Below, piece by piece: positions 59,805-64,000 of a stretch of DNA of 64,000 nt. The notes beneath the pieces are model-generated. The model was not told the origin of the DNA, did not search any database, and was given only the letters and a program-made list of their open reading frames with translations. The number at the start of each line of letters is the position of its first letter. Within the stretch, counting starts at the first letter, position 1. Both the position numbers and the translations under genes were made by a program. Source of the stretch: Mercenaria mercenaria (Eukaryota; Mollusca; Bivalvia; Venerida; Veneridae); the NCBI RefSeq assembly GCF_021730395.1, contig NC_069369.1, positions 62,833,501 through 62,897,500 of the forward strand. Direction: 5' to 3'.

Positions 59805-59864
59805 GTGTCCATGGTGTAGTGGTTATCACATCCGCTTAACACGCGGAAGGTCTTGAGTTCAATC
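59805..59864 (+). pseudogene. tRNA-Val (AAC), 3'-truncated copy
   Basis: Matches tRNA-Val from GTGTCCATGGTGTAGTGG through the anticodon arm and most of the T arm (GAGTTCAATC), then passes directly into linker sequence (TTTGATAACTC) that lies some 45 bases further on in the other copies. The 3' acceptor and terminator are gone, so it cannot work. Confidence 0.85.
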
Positions 59865-60015
59865 TTTGATAACTCACTGGTGACGGAGAAGAGGAACCCA
59901 AAGTAAATGTTCAGGTGTCGTTTTCGTTTTTCATTAACATTGCTTCCGGTAATTTCAACATATTCGTAAACACGATTATGTGTTTGTTGTACAACAAAAT
60001 AGATTGTTTCTAAAT

Positions 60016-60040
60016 GACATGTTCGAGTCCAGCCGGAGGT
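60016..60040 (+). pseudogene. tRNA-Arg 3' fragment, duplicate
   Basis: Identical to the fragment at 58631-58655, within the 212-bp duplicated block. Confidence 0.75.
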
Positions 60041-60530
60041 TGGTAGAATGTTTGAATTATTTCATGTTTAGTATCTTCTTTTCAAAATTGAAAACGACTT
60101 CGCCTCCACTCATGTGTACTAGGTTTTGTCCTCCTCTTTTCTGTTTTAAAAAGATTTGTTGTTGCAGTCAAAGGACGTATAGGACATTACTTGTGTTACA
60201 TACGTCTATCAATAGCAATACATCTTTCTATAAAGGCAGATGTTTGCTTTTCCATTAAGTTAATTTCTTAGTAAGGCCCTTTGAAACAAAAGCCTCAGTA
60301 CAGTAAATTATAACGGCTGTGTTCAATCTAGAGCAGTTATGTTGTACTTATCAATTAAAAACGGGTATACTATATATCGAGACCTATGGAGACGTAATGA
60401 GTCTCTTGTTGTTTTTCAGCAGGCTATACGGAAATAACGAGGTTTAATTTATGACAGAGGAAAACTATACACAGAGATATCGAGAATCCATTATGAAATT
60501 ATGACATACTTTCATACATAATCATCAACA

Positions 60531-60603
60531 GTTTCCGTGGTGTAGTGGTTATCACATCCGCTTAACACGCGGAAAGTCCTGAGTTCAATCCTCAGAGGAA
60601 ACA
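60531..60603 (+). tRNA. tRNA-Val (AAC), copy 3
   Basis: Identical in sequence to the gene at 58291-58363, with the same acceptor mismatch at pair 7-66. A run of six T starts two bases after the 3' end. The flanks are also nearly identical to those of copy 1 for about 170 bp downstream, so the duplication is recent or has been homogenised by gene conversion. Confidence 0.85.
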
Positions 60604-60948
60604 ATTTTTTCCTAATTTTATATTTGATAAATCATTGATGACGGGAAAGAAAACCACAAAATAAACACAGAGGAATGTTCAGGTTTATAAATGTTAGATT
60701 TTTTCATTACATTGGTTTCTGTAATGTGAACATATTTTTTGAAATGGCGACTATGTGTTTGTCGTGTAACTGAATAGATTGTTTCCCAAATAAGATTTTG
60801 TAAGATGTTGTTGTAGTTATTATATCTGTATATATATGAGGAGATATTAAACGGTTTATAATAGGGAATATACAGCCTTTAATGTAAAAATGAATGTAAC
60901 TCTGACTTGAAATGTTGACATTGCTGAAATGCTCAAATTGCAAAAAGA

Positions 60949-61021
60949 GCCTCCGTGGCCTAATGGATAAGGCATCGGCCTCCTAAGCCGGGGATTGCGG
61001 GTTCGAGTCCCGCCGGAGGTT
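60949..61021 (+). tRNA. tRNA-Arg (CCT), intact copy
   Basis: A 73-base gene: acceptor GCCTCCG pairing CGGAGGT (with the G-T pair at 1-72 also found in vertebrate tRNA-Arg-CCT), D arm GCCTAATGGATAAGGC, anticodon arm TCGGC-CTCCTAA-GCCGG, T arm GCGGG-TTCGAGT-CCCGC. A and B boxes match consensus. Short T runs follow after about 20 bases. This is the best-formed tRNA in the window. It decodes AGG. Confidence 0.93.
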
Positions 61022-61110
61022 GGTAGAATGTTTAAACTCTCTTTTATTTAGTACCTTTTCACAAAATTGAATACTTTGTCCTCACATATATGAATTCACA
61101 CCCTATAAAC

Positions 61111-61873
61111 GACTGTAGCCCCCTCTTCCTCTTGCGAGTGGTCAAAACAATAAACTGACAGCTAAAAGTTAAAAAATTACAGTTTAAAGTGACTGATTTG
61201 CTTTGAAGGTATGTATATTTACATTTTATTGGAAGCTGAACATGATTTGTTTCTGTATATAATGTGTTAGTCTGATGACAGGTAGAATTATAGCAAAAAA
61301 ACTCGATTGATCACTGATTTTGTCCAGAATTGTACATTGTCGGCGTCAAAAGTACTTATTTTCTTGCTCGAAGAATGACCTACATGTAAATTTCACTGTT
61401 TCTTGGATAAAGAAACAATACTAGTTTGGTAAAATAAAATCAAATCATTGATAAATTCTCCAATTTGTTTATAACCGTCAATGAAAGAAGATTTGGTGTT
61501 ATTTTCTGACTGTATGCATGCTTGCTTAAATACTGTACAAGTCCTTGCGAGTTTCGTAAAATGACTGTATGCCTGTTTGTGAGTGACTTCTTTATAAAAT
61601 ATCGTCGTTTCCTATGCTCCTGTAGTACTTCTTCATAATTATAACCCGCAAACAAAGTTTGAAGGAGGGTGGAATGTAGCAGGCAACATGCGGTTTGTCT
61701 GTTCGGTCTGTTTATATATGTGTCCTCATATATTTGATTGTGCAATTACTTCAATGCTATTACACCTACCTCTCTCAAAGATTACGTACAAACATCGGCA
61801 ATATATACTTAATGTCCATCTTATTATTTTCCTTTTTCTTTTTAAAGTAACACTTAAAGGTGAAACATGGTCC
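61111..61873. other. AT-rich unassigned DNA
   Basis: A 101-codon minus-strand frame at 61440-61745 has no recognised motif; not called. Nothing else seen. Confidence 0.4.
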
Positions 61874-61985
61874 GCTTTTTTGTGTCAGTGCCGTAACTTC
61901 TTTATGCATTAAGGGATTTTGAAATAACTTGGCATTAACTTCACCATCACGAGACCATAATTAGACGATGTGTCGCATACAATTC
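61874..61985. repeat. Single unit of the 22-kb tandem repeat family
   Basis: GCCGTAACTTCTTTATGCAT, AAGGGATTTTGAAATAACTT, GGCATTAACTTCACC and ACGATGTGTCGCATA match the unit seen at 22074-22815. Confidence 0.65.
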
Positions 61986-62305
61986 TATACTTTCTAGAAT
62001 TTCAAACCATTGAAACCAGTATATAATTGCAACTACAATTAATAAGGTGTGAAAATATGAACAGTGAATGGGGTGATTTGGAGTGAAACGGCGCCAGAGT
62101 GAATCCATTAATCCTTTGTGGATCGCTTTCTTGACAGCGTCGCACAGTAAACTACATTATTTTAGTTTTGTCTTTGTATTTGCCATAAACACACGAACTT
62201 TAACATGAAACTTGTCTTATTTTACTGAAAATACATTCTGCGAATGAAAAAAGTTCCCATTTAACAAGCAGAAGTGCCATTAGAGGAAAAAAATGAGGGT
62301 TTATT

Positions 62306-62525
62306 ACCTCACCCGAGCAAGAAGTGCTCAATGTGAGCTTTTGTGATCACCCTGTGTCCGTCGTACGTCGTCCTTGTCCGTCGTCAACAATTTGACTGTT
62401 AACACTCAAAGGTCACATTTTGGTCCAATCTTAATGAAACTTGGTCATAATGTTACCATCAATAGAACCTTGGACGAGTTTGATATTGGGTCATCTGGGC
62501 TCAAAAACTAGGTCACCAGGTCAAA
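62306..62525. repeat. Short copy of the 30-kb tandem repeat family
   Basis: Opens with CACCCGAGCAAGAAGTGCTC and CCGTCGTACGTCGTCC, then one unit with CTTAATGAAACTTGGTCATA and GGGCTCAAAAACTAGGTCAC, and stops. Confidence 0.7.
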
Positions 62526-62608
62526 TCCGCAAGGACAGATTCCTGACGTGTTATCACTATCAAATGTAAATTATTTCTAACTTGAGAAATAGCAGTAAAT
62601 CTTGACAG

Positions 62609-62960
62609 CACTGCGAAAAATATGTGCATATACGGGAGTATACGGTCCCGTATATGTCTAATATACGAATATCATATAAAAGGTATCTTTCCTGAAATAT
62701 GATCAAAACCTACGCCTTAAACATACTTTTGGACCTTGACAATCCCTAACTTTGAATACTGACATAAACTGTTGAAACGTCTTTATGCTAAATATGAATG
62801 AACGGTTCCATGTGAGAAAAACAGTAATGTCCAATTAAAGAATACGGGATTCCCGTATATGGAATGTTCCATATACGGGAAAAATGTTTCCGTATACGCC
62901 CGTATATTAGGAGTTTACGGAATGCGTACACTCCCGTATACGGAACCATTTTCCGCAGTG
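62609..62960. mobile_element. CACTG-ended MITE (CMC/EnSpm-like)
   Basis: The left end CACTGCGAAAAATATGTGC and the right end, reversed, CACTGCGGAAAATGGTTCC form inverted repeats that continue through TATACGGGAGT. CAG abuts both ends (62606-62608 and 62961-62963). CACTA/CACTG ends with 3-bp duplications are typical of EnSpm/CACTA-type transposons. The inside is studded with CCCGTATA and its complement. At 352 bp there is no transposase. Confidence 0.75.
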
Positions 62961-62963
62961 CAG

Positions 62964-63766
62964 GTAGTAATCATGACGGCTGTACTACTCGTGCACGGTA
63001 TTTGTAACGATAACATGTTTATGTTATTATTGAGGAAGGGGGAAATCAGGTAGTTCAACCATTAGGTCATTCGTGACAAAATAGTTGTACTACTTTTGAA
63101 TCATGTTGACTGGTTTACCATGAAGTAAACTCTGAATTACTAATAAGGACTTAATCGACTTTTCCGGTAATGTTTTCGTTATCCTTTGCTATTTATACGT
63201 TTATTCGCAGGATACTTGTGGGTGAAATAGTTTGTTTTTTTTTAAATCAGAGGATCATTTTGTTGCAGACGGATTGACAGACGGGGGTCAACCTATAGTC
63301 CCCTTCTGTCTCATCTCATATTTATTTTAAAATCGTCAGGTAACCATGATTTCCGTAGGGAATCGACGGTTAATTTCTTGCATGAAATAGTAGGAACCCT
63401 GTTTATACTTTCAGTTTCTAATTCGTATTTTATGATAGTATATGTTGTGACAGGATGGACGTACCGGGGACAATAACTATCAGAACAAATCAACACCCAT
63501 TACAATATTTAAAATTTTATTTTATAATTACAGAAAATGATTATTTACAATGAATAAATGAAAAGTGAAAAAGAAAGTCTTATTATAAGAAAGAAAGAAA
63601 AAAATCTGAGCTCAGTAACTCTTTTAAGAAGTATAAAGTTCTAACACAGACTGTTCATTGACACAGATGTTTCCGTTAACTTTGAACTTTAAGTAGCACA
63701 AAAATACAACATATCTTCAAGCAAAGTCCCTTTAAACCGTGAATACGTTGACTCCGTTTTGGCTCC
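62964..63766. other. AT-rich DNA, possible 3' UTR of the exon at 63767
   Basis: On the minus strand this lies downstream of the candidate last exon. A minus-strand AAATAAAAT string near 63515 could serve as a polyadenylation signal. Otherwise nothing is recognised. Confidence 0.35.
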
Positions 63767-63942
63767 CTATGATGGTAGGTGATTGCATCCCTGATCTGAC
63801 TTCACGGTTTTTGGCACAACCATGGGGCAAAAGCTCTGCGCTGGGAAAATCACATCCAGACGAGTGAAGACAAATGAACCTCGGGTATTGTACTTCCGGG
63901 TCGTGACAGCATCACCAGGTAAAAGTCGTCTGGTGGCAGAAG
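63767..63942 (-). CDS. Possible last exon of an unrecognised host gene
   Basis: Read on the minus strand, a pyrimidine-poor but acceptable acceptor, TGTATTTTAG, is followed at 63942 by about 58 codons ending in a stop at 63767. The peptide includes RRLLPGDAVTTRKYNTRG, SFVFTRLDVIFPAQSF and the C-terminus KSDQGCNHLPS. The segment is clearly more GC-rich than its flanks and has balanced codon use, unlike the other open frames in the window. Two cysteines (in SFCP and QGCN) might suggest an extracellular protein, but no family is recognised. The upstream exons would lie beyond the right edge. It could also be a fragment of an unrecognised mobile element. Confidence 0.4.
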
Positions 63943-64000
63943 CTAAAATACATGTATATAACATATGGTAAGCGCCATAGCAAAACAAATAAGTAAGGGC

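Larger units (their letters stand above)
57690..61110. repeat. Tandemly duplicated tRNA-Val/tRNA-Arg region
   Basis: Units combine a tRNA-Val, a tRNA-Arg and linkers holding phrases such as GTTTGTTCAATCTA, CAATTAAAAACGGG and GACTATGTGTTTGTCGTGTAA. Linker sequence at 57690-58100 shows that the duplication extends left of the first tRNA. A 212-bp block at 58539-58750 is repeated base for base at 59924-60135, so some events are recent. Unit lengths differ through internal loss and a SINE insertion. Confidence 0.8.

Noticed and set aside
61440-61745. 101-codon minus-strand frame
   Set aside because: No recognisable domain; cannot be told from chance in this composition.

Overview
This window looks like nuclear DNA from a bivalve mollusc, probably a clam (inference). 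It is strongly AT-rich, has no long host coding genes, and is packed with repeats of kinds common in clam genomes: tRNA-headed SINEs, perfectly folding inverted-repeat elements of 237 bp, and long degenerate arrays built on phrases such as GGTCAAAAACTAGGTCACC. No bacterial genes, operons or CRISPR arrays are present. The only candidate host protein-coding sequence is a possible last exon on the minus strand at the right edge (63767-63942). The only candidate host RNA genes are a tRNA-Val/tRNA-Arg cluster at 58.3-61.0 kb.

Layout. 0-8 kb: AT-rich DNA with two SINEs, small tandem repeats and a pogo/Tigger-like MITE. 8.18-8.8 kb: a textbook TATA plus initiator core promoter followed by a hairpin-rich non-coding stretch, the best candidate for an undescribed transcript. 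10-30 kb: mostly unassigned AT-rich DNA holding two inverted-repeat families whose core hairpins covary, a Mutator-like MITE carrying a tRNA-like sequence, a short foldback and a degenerate tandem array. 30.7-38.5 kb: a roughly 2.4-kb degenerate tandem repeat split by a complete-ended but broken Ty3/gypsy LTR element (32294-37669) of Gmr1-like gene order, with a 5-bp target duplication and a tRNA-Pro primer site. 40.9-44.6 kb: a diverged, indel-rich tandem duplication that may be an assembly problem. 48.0-52.6 kb: a broken tyrosine-recombinase retroelement of the DIRS/Ngaro group with RT, RNase H, recombinase and SGNH-hydrolase parts. 57.1-61.1 kb: hairpins, a CRE-like array, and the tRNA cluster, itself hit by a SINE with a 10-bp target duplication. 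62.6-63.0 kb: a CACTG-ended MITE with 3-bp target duplications.

The genes do not form a pathway. The story is one of layered mobile-element insertion. The LTR element is young (near-identical LTRs) and lies inside an older array. The SINEs with intact target duplications are also fairly recent, whereas several tRNA-like heads and MITE copies are eroded. Both retroelements are treated as fossils. Calls rest on reading the sequence by eye; no database search was possible.
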